A stretch of DNA of 64,000 nt from Pseudomonas sp. 102515 (GTDB taxonomy: Bacteria; Pseudomonadota; Gammaproteobacteria; Pseudomonadales; Pseudomonadaceae), in the NCBI RefSeq assembly GCF_031085165.1, contig NZ_JAVHTY010000002.1, forward strand, positions 620,001 through 684,000, in the 5' to 3' direction. Both the position numbers and the translations under genes were made by a program. Positions 18,076-26,720 of this stretch are shown here, piece after piece (position 1 is the stretch's first letter; every line of letters starts with the position of its first letter). The notes beneath the pieces are model-generated. The model ran no database searches and was not told the origin of the DNA. It was given only the letters and a program-made list of their open reading frames with translations.

Positions 18076-19524
18076 ATGGTCGAAGTTTCCCTGCTCATCG
18101 GTGGCGTCAGCCGCCCGGCCGGCGACGGTCGCAGCTATCGGCGTCACCATCCGGTGACCGGCGCGGTGGTCTCCACCGTGGCCGCCGCCACCCTGGACGA
18201 TGCCGACGCCGCCGTTGCCGCGGCCCAGGCCGCCTTTCCCGCCTGGGCCGCGTTGCCGCCGGGCGAACGCCGTCGCTGTCTGCTGGCCGCGGCCGATGGC
18301 CTGGCGGCGCGCAGTAGCGAATTCGTCGCCCTGGCCGGGGAGACCGGGGCCATGGCCAACTGGTACGGCTTCAATGTCCACCTGGCGGCCAACATGCTGC
18401 GCGAGGCGGCGGCCATGACCACCCAGATCCAGGGCGAGGTCATTCCTTCCGATATCCCCGGCAGCTTCGCCATGGCGCTGCGCCAGCCCTGTGGCGTGGT
18501 GCTGGGCATCGCGCCCTGGAACGCGCCGGTGATCCTGGGTACCCGGGCCCTGGCCATGCCCCTGGCCTGCGGCAACACCGTGGTGCTCAAGGCCTCGGAA
18601 CAGAGCCCCGGCGTGCACCGGCTGATCGGCCAGGTGCTGCAGGACGCCGGCCTGGGCGACGGCGTGGTCAACGTCGTCACCAACGCCCCGGAAGATGCCC
18701 CGGCCATCGTCGAAAGGCTGATCGCCAACCCGGCGGTGCGGCGGGTCAACTTCACCGGTTCCACCCGGGTGGGTCGGATCGTTGGCGAGCTGGCGGCGCG
18801 CCATCTCAAGCCGGCCGTGCTGGAACTGGGCGGCAAGGCACCGCTGCTGGTGCTAGAGGATGCCGACCTGGATGCCGCGGTCGCCGCGGCGGCCTTTGGC
18901 GCCTACTTCAACCAGGGGCAGATCTGCATGTCCACCGAGCGCCTGCTGGTGGACAGCCGCATCGCCGACGCCTTCGTCGAGCGCCTGGCGGCCAAGGTGC
19001 GCACCCTCAAGGCCGGTGATCCGAGTGCAGCCGATTCGGTGCTGGGCTCGCTGATCGACGCCAGTGCCGGGACCCGCATCAAGGCGCTGATCGACGACGC
19101 CGTGGGCAAGGGCGCCCGGCTGGTCTGCGGTGGCGGACTCGACGGCAGCATCCTGCAGCCGACCCTGCTGGATGGCGTCACCGCCGAGATGCAGCTCTAT
19201 GCCGAGGAATCCTTCGGACCGGTCGCGGTGGTGATCCGTGCCGAGGGTGACGAGGCCCTGCTGCGCCTGGCCAACGACTCCGAATTCGGCCTTTCGTCGG
19301 CCATCTTCAGTCGCGACACCGCCCGTGCCCTGGCGCTGGCCCAGCGGGTGGAGAGCGGTATCTGCCACATCAACGGCCCCACGGTGCATGACGAGGCGCA
19401 GATGCCCTTCGGCGGCGTCAAGTCTAGCGGTTATGGCAGCTTCGGCTCACGGGCCTCCATCGACCATTTCACCCAGTTGCGCTGGGTGACGCTGCAGACG
19501 GGGCCGCGCCACTACCCGATCTGA
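18076..19524 (+). CDS. vdh: Vanillin dehydrogenase
   Basis: A 482-residue aldehyde dehydrogenase that oxidises vanillin to vanillate with NAD(P). The oxyanion asparagine lies in GIAPWNAPV near 153, the general base glutamate in LELGGKAPL near 250, and the nucleophilic cysteine in NQGQICMSTERL near 284. The product is the substrate of VanAB encoded next door. ALDH families overlap in specificity, but placement between ech and fcs makes vanillin the obvious substrate. Confidence 0.92.
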   Translation: MVEVSLLIGGVSRPAGDGRSYRRHHPVTGAVVSTVAAATLDDADAAVAAAQAAFPAWAALPPGERRRCLLAAADGLAARSSEFVALAGETGAMANWYGFNVHLAANMLREAAAMTTQIQGEVIPSDIPGSFAMALRQPCGVVLGIAPWNAPVILGTRALAMPLACGNTVVLKASEQSPGVHRLIGQVLQDAGLGDGVVNVVTNAPEDAPAIVERLIANPAVRRVNFTGSTRVGRIVGELAARHLKPAVLELGGKAPLLVLEDADLDAAVAAAAFGAYFNQGQICMSTERLLVDSRIADAFVERLAAKVRTLKAGDPSAADSVLGSLIDASAGTRIKALIDDAVGKGARLVCGGGLDGSILQPTLLDGVTAEMQLYAEESFGPVAVVIRAEGDEALLRLANDSEFGLSSAIFSRDTARALALAQRVESGICHINGPTVHDEAQMPFGGVKSSGYGSFGSRASIDHFTQLRWVTLQTGPRHYPI

Positions 19525-19557
19525 TCCGCGTCCGCCGTCCCTCGCTCCTGTCGCGAC

Positions 19558-19583
19558 AACAATAAGAGGCGCCTCCGGGCGCC
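19558..19583 (+). promoter_or_regulatory. Crc/Hfq motif and hairpin in the fcs leader
   Basis: AACAATAA (19558-19565) leads into AAGAGG, but unlike its relatives the gene start is 38 bases further on. A perfect GGCGCC-TCCG-GGCGCC hairpin (19568-19583) covers the GG of that ribosome-site-like sequence, and a second site AGGAG (19591) serves the GTG start. Confidence 0.5.
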
Positions 19584-19603
19584 AGCCCAGAGGAGAATTC
19601 AAG

Positions 19604-21472
19604 GTGAGTCACGTCACGTACACCCGCGCGCCCGCCGATCAGCCGCTGCGCTATCGCCCGGTGACCCTGGGACAACCCGGCGTCACCGTGGAAGAGCGGG
19701 GCGGACTGCTCTACATGGCCTCCCAGGAAGCCCTGACGCCACCGCCGCCACGACTGCTGGATCGCCTGCTGCACTGGGCCGAGGTGGCACCGAGCCGCAC
19801 CTTTTTCGCCGCCCGCGAGGCGGGCGGTGCCTGGCGCGAATTCTCCTATGGCGAGATGCTGCAGCGGGTGCGCCAACTGGCCGCCGCGTTGCTGGAGTTC
19901 GGTCTCTGTGCCGAGCGTCCGCTGGCGATCCTCTCCGGCAACGACCCCGAACACCTGCAGCTGGCCATGGCGGCGCTCTATGCCGGCATTCCCTTCTGCC
20001 CGGTATCGCCCGGCTATGCGCTGCTGTCCCAGGACCACGCCAAGCTGCGCCATGTCTGCGGCCTGCTGCAGCCGGGGCTGGTGTTCGTCAGCGATGGCCC
20101 GGCCTTCCAGAAGGCGCTGGACGCCGTGCTGCCCGCCGACGTACCGGTGATCGCGACCCGCGGCCAGGTGCAGGGTCGCAGCACCCTGGCCTTCGCGGCG
20201 CTGCTCGCCCGCGGTGAACTGGCCGCGGCCGAGCGCGCCTTCGCCGCGACCGGGCCGGACAGCATCGCCAAGTTTCTCTTCACTTCGGGTTCCACCAAGC
20301 TGCCCAAGGCGGTGACCACCACCCAGCGCATGCTCTGCGCCAACCAGCAGATGCTGTTGCAGACCTTTCCGGTGTTCGGCGAAGAGCCGCCGGTGCTGGT
20401 GGACTGGCTGCCCTGGAATCACACCTTCGGCGGCAGCCACAACCTGGGGATCGTGCTCTACAACGGCGGCACCTTCTACCTGGACGAAGGCAAGCCGACG
20501 CCCCAGGGCTTCGGCGAGACCCTGCGCAACCTGCGCGAGGTGTCGCCCACCGCCTACCTCACGGTGCCGCGCGGCTGGGAAGAGCTGGCCAATGCCCTGG
20601 AGCGCGACGCCGAGTTGCGCGGGCGCTTCTTCGCCCGCATGCGACTGTTCTTCTTTGCCGCGGCGGGGTTGTCGCAAAGCGTCTGGGATCGCCTGGATCG
20701 CATCGCCGAGGCCCACTGCGGCGAACGCATCCGCATGATGGCCGGCCTGGGCATGACCGAGGCCTCGCCCAGTTGCACCTTCACCACCGGACCGCTGTCA
20801 GTGGCCGGCTACGTCGGGGTACCGGCGCCGGGTTGCGAACTCAAGCTGGTGCCGGTGGACGGCAAGCTGGAAGGGCGCTTCCGCGGCCCGCACATCATGC
20901 CCGGCTACTGGCGCGATGCCGCCCAGACCGCCGCCTGCTTCGACGAGGAGGGCTTCTACTGCTCGGGCGATGCGCTCAAGCTGGTCGATCCGGCCAATCC
21001 ACAGCTGGGCCTGATGTTCGATGGCCGCATCGCCGAGGACTTCAAGCTGTCGTCCGGAGTCTTCGTCAGCGTCGGCCCCCTGCGCAATCGCGCGGTGCTG
21101 GAGGGCACGCCGCTGGTGCAGGACGTGGTGGTGGCCGCGCCGGATCGGGAGTGTCTGGGACTGCTGGTCTTCCCGCGCCTGGCGGATTGCCGGCAACTGG
21201 CCGGGCTGGACGACGGCGTCGATGCCGCCACGGTGCTGGCCAGCGCCCCGGTGCACGACTGGTTCGCCGCCTGGCTGGGGCGTCTCAATCGCGAGGCCTC
21301 GGGCAACGCCAGCCGCCTGGAATGGATCGCCCTGCAGGAAGAGCCGCCATCCGCCGACCGCGGCGAGATCACCGACAAGGGCTCCCTCAACCAGCGCAAC
21401 GTCCTGACCCATCGCGCCGAGCGGCTGGACGCCTGCTACCGGGGAACGGCGCCGCTGTTGATCAGGGCGTGA
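19604..21472 (+). CDS. fcs: Feruloyl-CoA synthetase
   Basis: A 622-residue acyl-adenylate-forming enzyme that activates ferulate to feruloyl-CoA, the first step of the pathway. The adenylation P-loop is FTSGSTKLPKAV near 226, the A5 motif GLGMTEASPS near 382, the hinge region GDALKLVDP/FDGRIAEDFKLSSG near 455-485, and the catalytic lysine is near the C-terminus in DKGSLNQRN. It starts with GTG at 19604, with AGGAG nine bases upstream. Last gene of ech-vdh-fcs, convergent with the IclR gene. Confidence 0.93.
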   Translation: MSHVTYTRAPADQPLRYRPVTLGQPGVTVEERGGLLYMASQEALTPPPPRLLDRLLHWAEVAPSRTFFAAREAGGAWREFSYGEMLQRVRQLAAALLEFGLCAERPLAILSGNDPEHLQLAMAALYAGIPFCPVSPGYALLSQDHAKLRHVCGLLQPGLVFVSDGPAFQKALDAVLPADVPVIATRGQVQGRSTLAFAALLARGELAAAERAFAATGPDSIAKFLFTSGSTKLPKAVTTTQRMLCANQQMLLQTFPVFGEEPPVLVDWLPWNHTFGGSHNLGIVLYNGGTFYLDEGKPTPQGFGETLRNLREVSPTAYLTVPRGWEELANALERDAELRGRFFARMRLFFFAAAGLSQSVWDRLDRIAEAHCGERIRMMAGLGMTEASPSCTFTTGPLSVAGYVGVPAPGCELKLVPVDGKLEGRFRGPHIMPGYWRDAAQTAACFDEEGFYCSGDALKLVDPANPQLGLMFDGRIAEDFKLSSGVFVSVGPLRNRAVLEGTPLVQDVVVAAPDRECLGLLVFPRLADCRQLAGLDDGVDAATVLASAPVHDWFAAWLGRLNREASGNASRLEWIALQEEPPSADRGEITDKGSLNQRNVLTHRAERLDACYRGTAPLLIRA

Positions 21473-21578
21473 GGTGGCGGCGGGGGTACTTGTCCCGATG
21501 CTCGGTCGGAGAGAGAAGGCGTCTAGCGCCTCGGGTTGCGGCTAAGCGAAGCCCAGGCCTCCCAGGCGCCAGCGTTTC

Positions 21579-22310
21579 TCAACTCTTACGACGTTTGGTT
21601 TCCGGCTGCCCCGTGCCATACAACGGCTTACCCCCCAGGCTACGGGTCAGTTCGTCGGCAGCTTCGCGCAAGATCGGGTAGAGGCTCTCGGCGCGCTCCA
21701 GGTTGAGACGATTTGCGGGCCCCGAGATCACTACCGCGCCCAGTAATTCTTCTTGGGCATCGTAGATGGGTAGCGCCACTGAGGCGGCATGAGGATCGGT
21801 AGCGCCGCAGGAGTAATAGGGATCGATACCGGCCTCGGCCACCTCGTAGGGAGTCTGCAGAGCCAGGGCACCGGCCGCCTTGTCCATCGGCCGCATGTCA
21901 CCGGGCTGCAGGTGCAGGCGCAGACGATGCGGGGAGTTCACGCGGTATTGACAGAGGCGGTAGGCGCCGTGTCTGACGTAGTAGGAGGCGGTTTCCCCAC
22001 TTTCGTTTGTGAGGTGCTCCAGCCGCGGCATGATGTGGCGGCCCACATCGTGGGAGTCCTGGTAGACGGCATTGAGGCGCACTACCTCGCTGGCCAGGAT
22101 GTAGTTGCCGTCGGCGAGACGGGTGACCAGGCCATACTTCTCCAGCGATACCACCAGGCGCATGATTGTGCTCTTGATCAGGCCGGTACGGCTGGCCAGT
22201 TCGGCAAGACTCAAGGCAGCGTCTCCAACGCGAAAGGCAGTGAGAACAGTCAAGACGCGGTCCGCGGAAGCGACCCCGGAAACGCCTGGGCGAGGACGGG
22301 TTGTGTTCAA
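21579..22310 (-). CDS. IclR family regulator
   Basis: A 243-residue regulator with an N-terminal winged helix (about 13-70: VLTVLTAFRVGDAALSLAELASRTGLIKSTIMRLVVSLEKYGLV) and a GAF-like IclR effector domain with the typical VALPIYDAQEELLGAVVISGP near 178-198. It is divergent from tctCBA and therefore its likely regulator. Four GAAATG-S-CATTTC-type dyads in this and nearby intergenic regions are candidate sites. The 106 bp between it and fcs hold no further feature. Confidence 0.88.
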   Translation of the reverse strand: MNTTRPRPGVSGVASADRVLTVLTAFRVGDAALSLAELASRTGLIKSTIMRLVVSLEKYGLVTRLADGNYILASEVVRLNAVYQDSHDVGRHIMPRLEHLTNESGETASYYVRHGAYRLCQYRVNSPHRLRLHLQPGDMRPMDKAAGALALQTPYEVAEAGIDPYYSCGATDPHAASVALPIYDAQEELLGAVVISGPANRLNLERAESLYPILREAADELTRSLGGKPLYGTGQPETKRRKS

Positions 22311-22663
22311 CTCAAGTTCCTGAATGGGTAGCTATCACTCCATTATCCGCTAGCGTCCGTGCATCGCCTAGAGAGTCGCTCGTGTCAGTCGCTCGGGTGG
22401 CCTGGCGAGGCATGGCTCAATTGGGTCCGGGTGTTTCCGTCCGGCTCAAACGATGACCAAGACGGGTCCTGCAAAGATTTCCTCCGTCGTCTGCATGGCG
22501 ATCTGGAGCATCGACCCTGTTCAATAAAAAATATCATTCTAAAAACTTAAGATGATCTTTCTCGGCGTCAGCCATCGAATCTTGAAGAAGCTGGAACTTA
22601 GGCTCCTCTGTCTTTTCTGGTTACGAATTCTCCTAGAATCATGAATCTTGACTGCTCGTTTAT

Positions 22664-22676
22664 GAAATGGCATTGC
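22664..22676. promoter_or_regulatory. GAAATGGCATTGC dyad upstream of tctC
   Basis: Twelve of 13 bases match the perfect dyad at 31811. It lies in the AT-rich 499-bp region between the IclR gene and tctC. The rest of that region, apart from a small GGCGCC/GGCGCC hairpin (22750-22765) and the Crc motif, shows no recognisable element. Confidence 0.45.
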
Positions 22677-22785
22677 ATTATCTTGGTTTTGCGGTGAGGG
22701 CTCTTGCTGGCGTTCCCACGCAGGGGAGCCAGCTGGCCAGGGTACTCGGCGCCTTGGGGCGCCTGACGAGGTGCCCGTCCATACC

Positions 22786-22793
22786 AACAAGAA
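22786..22793 (+). promoter_or_regulatory. Crc/Hfq motif before tctC
   Basis: AACAAGAA, continuing as CAACAGAGAG, ends 16 bases before the tctC ATG and overlaps the ribosome-binding zone. Confidence 0.6.
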
Positions 22794-22809
22794 CAACAGA
22801 GAGCTATCC

Positions 22810-23763
22810 ATGACCAAGACCGCGAGCGCTGTACTGGCCTCTTTCCTGGCGCTGTCCCTCGGCTCTGCCACCGCGCAGGCCGCCTGGCCGGAAGACCGGC
22901 CGATCGAATTCCTGGTCGCCTATGCCCCCGGTGGTAGCACCGACGTCATGGCGCGTGCCATGCAGCCCTATCTGGAGAAACGCCTGGGCGCGAAGATCGT
23001 CATCGTGAACAGGCCGGGTGCCGCCGGTGAGATCGCCTACACCATGCTGAGCAAGGCGAAGCCCGATGGCTACACCTTCGCCTTCATCAATACCCCCGGC
23101 TTCTTGAGCACCCGCGTGCAGCGCAAGGTCGGCTACGACCCAGCGAAGATCCGCCCCGTGGCGCGCATCGTCGACGATCCCACAGTGCTGGCGGTCCCCA
23201 AGGATTCCTCCTACAAGACCCTGGCCGACTTCACCGCGGCCGCCAAGGCGGCGCCTGGCAGGTTTTCGGTCGGCACCTCCGGCGTCGGCACGGATGACCA
23301 CCTGATGATGGTGGAGCTGCAACAGCTGACCGACATCAAGCTCACTCACGTACCCTTCAGTGGCGCCTCCGAATCCCGTACCGCCCTGATGGGTGGCCAT
23401 ATCAGTGCGGCCGGGCAGAACATCAGCGAGATGAACGCGGACGACGACTTCCACGTGCTGGCGCAATTCTCCGCCGAGCGCATGCCGCAGCAGCCCAATC
23501 TACCTACTGCCAAGGAGCAGGGCGTGGACCTGGTCATGACCTCCGAGCGGGGCATCGCCGCTCCGTCGGGAGTGCCCGAGGCCATCGAGCAGCGGATGGC
23601 GCAGGCCGTGAAGGAAGTGATCGAGGATCCGGCCTTCGTCAAGCAGGCCGGGGACCTGTCGCTGCCGCTGGCCTATTTGTCGGGTGAGGATTGGGCCGCC
23701 CAGATGCCGGCACAGCTCGCCGGCTACCAGAAGCTGTGGAGCGTCTCGCCATGGGTGCAGTGA
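22810..23763 (+). CDS. tctC: Tripartite tricarboxylate-type transporter, substrate-binding protein
   Basis: A 317-residue periplasmic binding protein of the Bug/TctC family. A signal peptide (residues 1-24, ending ATAQA) precedes WPEDRPIEFLVAYAPGGSTDVMARAM, the diagnostic beginning, and NRPGAAGEIA. These receptors bind carboxylated ligands; the carboxylate is coordinated by main-chain groups so the ligand cannot be read from sequence. First gene of tctCBA, overlapping tctB by 13 bases. Confidence 0.92.
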   Translation: MTKTASAVLASFLALSLGSATAQAAWPEDRPIEFLVAYAPGGSTDVMARAMQPYLEKRLGAKIVIVNRPGAAGEIAYTMLSKAKPDGYTFAFINTPGFLSTRVQRKVGYDPAKIRPVARIVDDPTVLAVPKDSSYKTLADFTAAAKAAPGRFSVGTSGVGTDDHLMMVELQQLTDIKLTHVPFSGASESRTALMGGHISAAGQNISEMNADDDFHVLAQFSAERMPQQPNLPTAKEQGVDLVMTSERGIAAPSGVPEAIEQRMAQAVKEVIEDPAFVKQAGDLSLPLAYLSGEDWAAQMPAQLAGYQKLWSVSPWVQ

Positions 23764-24212
23764 CGCGCGCGGTGCGTGGTAGCCGACCCGACTTCCTCGC
23801 CAGCGCCATCTTCATCGGCCTGGGCGCGCTGGTGCTCTGGTCGTCGAAGGATCTGCCGTTCGGCAGTGCGGCCATGATGGGGCCGGGCTATCTGCCGGTG
23901 CTGGTCGGCTCGCTGGTGATTATCCTCGGCATCGCCATCGGCCTGCTGGGGCTGTGGCAGCGGGCGGAGCCGATCGCGGCCGTGCAGCTAAGGCCCCTGT
24001 TGATCCTGCTGGCGTCCGTGGGCGGCTTCGCCCTGGCGGCCGAGTACGCCGGCTTCATCGTCGCGGCGGCCGGGCTGGTGATCTCCGGCAGCATGGCCGA
24101 CCGCGAGTGGCGGCTGCGCGAGGTGCTGATCTCCAGCGTGGTGCTGACCCTGTTCGGCGTGTTGGTCTTCATTTATGGACTGGATGTCCAGATGCGTGTG
24201 GGGCCTTTCTGA
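23751..24212 (+). CDS. tctB: Tripartite tricarboxylate transporter, small membrane subunit TctB
   Basis: A 153-residue protein with four hydrophobic segments and the family layout of a short charged N-terminus (RGSRPDFLASAIFIGLGALVLW), followed by PFGSAAMMGPGYLP. It pairs with TctA in the membrane. The start at 23751 overlaps the tctC stop, and its TGA overlaps the tctA ATG by one base, indicating translational coupling. Confidence 0.88.
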   Translation: MGAVTRAVRGSRPDFLASAIFIGLGALVLWSSKDLPFGSAAMMGPGYLPVLVGSLVIILGIAIGLLGLWQRAEPIAAVQLRPLLILLASVGGFALAAEYAGFIVAAAGLVISGSMADREWRLREVLISSVVLTLFGVLVFIYGLDVQMRVGPF

Positions 24213-25720
24213 TGGAGATCTTCGACGCGCTCTACCTGGGCTTCTCCGAAGCCATGAGTCCGACCAACCTGGCGTTCTGCCTGATCGGGGCGCTGCTCGG
24301 GACCCTGATCGGCGTGCTGCCTGGCATCGGGCCCACGGCCACGGTGGCGATCCTGCTGCCGATCACCTATTTCCTGCCGCCGCTGGCCGCTCTGATCATG
24401 CTGGCGGGCATCTTCTACGGTGCCCAATACGGTGGCTCGACCACGGCGATTCTGGTCAATCTGCCGGGCGAGGCCTCGGCCGTGGTCACCGCGCTCGACG
24501 GCCACGCCATGGCCAAGCGGGGGCGGGCGGGTGCTGCCCTGGCCACCGCCGCCCTGGCGTCCTTTTTCGCCGGCACCGTTGCCACCGTGGCCCTGGCGGT
24601 GGCCGGCCCTGTGCTGTCGCGCTTCGCCCTGTCCTTCGGGCCGGCGGAATACGTGGCGCTGACCGTGTTCGGTCTGCTGGCGGCGACCATCCTGGCCAGC
24701 GGCTCGGTAATCAAGGCGGTCGGCATGGTCTGCTTGGGACTGCTGCTCGGGATGGTGGGCATGGATGTCAGCAGTGGCACCACGCGCCTGACCTTCGGCT
24801 CCACCGATCTCTATGACGGTATCGACTTCGTGGTGATCGCTGTGGGCCTGTTCGGCATCGCCGAGATCGCCGTCAACCTCGAATCCCGCGAAGCGCGCGG
24901 CACCCTGGCCGGCAAGATTACTCGGCTGTGGCCCACGCGTGAGGACTTCCGCAAGGCCTGGCCGGCCACCCTGAGGGGCACGGCGTTGGGGACCTTCCTG
25001 GGCGTCTTGCCGGGCGGCGGTGCGACCCTGAGCGCCTTCAGTGCCTATTCGCTGGAAAAGAAGGTCTCGAAGACGCCGGAGCGATTCGGCACCGGGATGG
25101 TGGAAGGCGTCGCCGCGCCCGAGTCGGCCAACAACGCCGGGGCCCAGTCGTCCTTCATTCCGCTGTTGACCCTGGGCATTCCGTCCAACTCGATCATGGC
25201 CATGATGCTTGGCGCCATGATGATCCACGGTATCACCCCCGGTCCCTCGGTGATCACCCACCAGCCCGCGCTGTTCTGGGGCCTGATCGCCAGCATGTGG
25301 ATCGGCAACCTGATGCTGCTGGTCATCAACCTGCCGCTCATCGGGGTCTGGGTGCGATTGCTGCAGGTACCGTATCGGCTGCTGTTCCCGGCGATCCTAC
25401 TGTTCTGCTGTGTCGGGGTCTACAGCGTCAACAACCGCGGCTTCGACGTCGCTCTGGTGATCATCTTCGGCTTGCTGGGCTATCTGTTCCGCAAGGCGAA
25501 GTGCGAACCGGGCCCGCTGTTGCTGGGCTTCGTTCTCGGACCCTTGCTGGAAACCAATCTGCGGCGCGCCCTGGTGATCTCCCAGGGTGATCCGGCCGTA
25601 CTGGTCCAGCGGCCGATCAGCGCCACCCTGTTCGCCGCCTCGGCCATCCTGCTGGTGATGATGGTGTTGCCGGCATTTCGCCGGAAGCGGGAAGAGGCGT
25701 TCCAGGAGGAAGAGGCCTGA
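24212..25720 (+). CDS. tctA: Tripartite tricarboxylate transporter, large membrane subunit TctA
   Basis: A 502-residue permease with about twelve membrane spans. The repeated glycine/proline signatures GVLPGIGPTATVAILLP (near 36) and GTFLGVLPGGGATLSAF (near 265) and FYGAQYGGSTTAIL are hallmarks of TctA. It uses an ion gradient together with TctC to import a carboxylate. A strong hairpin terminator follows. Confidence 0.93.
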   Translation: MEIFDALYLGFSEAMSPTNLAFCLIGALLGTLIGVLPGIGPTATVAILLPITYFLPPLAALIMLAGIFYGAQYGGSTTAILVNLPGEASAVVTALDGHAMAKRGRAGAALATAALASFFAGTVATVALAVAGPVLSRFALSFGPAEYVALTVFGLLAATILASGSVIKAVGMVCLGLLLGMVGMDVSSGTTRLTFGSTDLYDGIDFVVIAVGLFGIAEIAVNLESREARGTLAGKITRLWPTREDFRKAWPATLRGTALGTFLGVLPGGGATLSAFSAYSLEKKVSKTPERFGTGMVEGVAAPESANNAGAQSSFIPLLTLGIPSNSIMAMMLGAMMIHGITPGPSVITHQPALFWGLIASMWIGNLMLLVINLPLIGVWVRLLQVPYRLLFPAILLFCCVGVYSVNNRGFDVALVIIFGLLGYLFRKAKCEPGPLLLGFVLGPLLETNLRRALVISQGDPAVLVQRPISATLFAASAILLVMMVLPAFRRKREEAFQEEEA

Positions 25721-25726
25721 GGGGGA

Positions 25727-25751
25727 GGGCGCCGGACCTAGGCCGGCGCCC
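25727..25751. terminator. Bidirectional terminator after tctA
   Basis: GGGCGCCGG pairs with CCGGCGCCC around a seven-base loop, between the convergent tctA and LysR genes. The T-rich tail is weak (CCTTTC). Confidence 0.6.
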
Positions 25752-25765
25752 CAGGACCTTTCACG

Positions 25766-26632
25766 CTAGCGACAGGCGACGGCGAAGGCCTGCTCGAGGG
25801 TATCGAGCAGGGCACTCTCGGAGTCCTGCTTGCGCCGCGCCATGGCGAGTTGACGAGTAGGGGCTGAGACGCCGAGGGACACCTCGCGCACCGCGTAGCT
25901 GTCCAGCTGTTCCGGGCGCAGCCGGGGTAGCACCGAAACACCCAGGCCTAGGCCCACCATGGCGATGATGGCATCGGCGCTGGGTACGTCCAGCAAGGCC
26001 TCGCGCTGGGGCACCAGGGCGTCGACGAAGCAGGCCGCCAGCCGGCCGACGACCAGCTTGCGATCCAGCCGCAGCCAGGGATAACGCCGCAGGTAGTGCT
26101 CCGGCTCTTGGTGCTCAAACTGCGCCGGGACGACCAGCACCAGCGGCTCGCGGAGCAAGTCCTGCCAGTGCAGGCGGGCCGACCCGCCACCAGGTGGCCT
26201 GACCAGAATGGCCGCATCCAGGCGATCCGCCTTCAACGCCCCGATCAGCTCGGGCGTATTGGCTCTTTCCAACTGCAGGGTGATGCCCGGTGCGCGCCGC
26301 TGGAGTTCAACGACCGCCTTCGGCAGCAGGGTGGTCAGGATCGAGCCCGTCACCCCCAGGCGGACGCGACCGGTCAGCGGCTGGGCGCGCTGATTGCGCA
26401 GGCCTTCGATGTCCGCCAAGGGGCGAGCCAGCGTATCGAGCAGCTGTACCGCGAAAGGGGTGGGCTGTACCGCACGCCCCGAGCGATCGAACAGCGCCTG
26501 GCCGAAGTAGGCTTCGAGCTGCTTGATCTGCAGGCTGACTGCACTAGGGGTGAGATTCACCACCTCCGCGGCCGCCGCGAAGGAGCCGCAGGCGATCGCT
26601 GCCTGCAGGGTGGCGAAGGCTTCGAGTTTCAT
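25766..26632 (-). CDS. LysR family regulator
   Basis: A 288-residue regulator with the N-terminal helix-turn-helix in MKLEAFATLQAAIACGSFAAAAEVVNLTPSAVSLQIKQLE and a two-lobed effector domain beginning GRVRLGVTGSILTTLLP. The ATG at 26632 is chosen because the family starts at the first helix; an in-frame reading further upstream adds 30 unlike residues. It is divergent from the FMN dehydrogenase across 88 bp and probably controls it. Confidence 0.87.
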   Translation of the reverse strand: MKLEAFATLQAAIACGSFAAAAEVVNLTPSAVSLQIKQLEAYFGQALFDRSGRAVQPTPFAVQLLDTLARPLADIEGLRNQRAQPLTGRVRLGVTGSILTTLLPKAVVELQRRAPGITLQLERANTPELIGALKADRLDAAILVRPPGGGSARLHWQDLLREPLVLVVPAQFEHQEPEHYLRRYPWLRLDRKLVVGRLAACFVDALVPQREALLDVPSADAIIAMVGLGLGVSVLPRLRPEQLDSYAVREVSLGVSAPTRQLAMARRKQDSESALLDTLEQAFAVACR

Positions 26633-26720
26633 GAGGATTTCTCGTCTTTGGATCGACAAAGAATAACTTTTCTTCGCCGACAGGCTGCCTATGCTGGCCA
26701 AAAACGACAGGACCCTCGGC

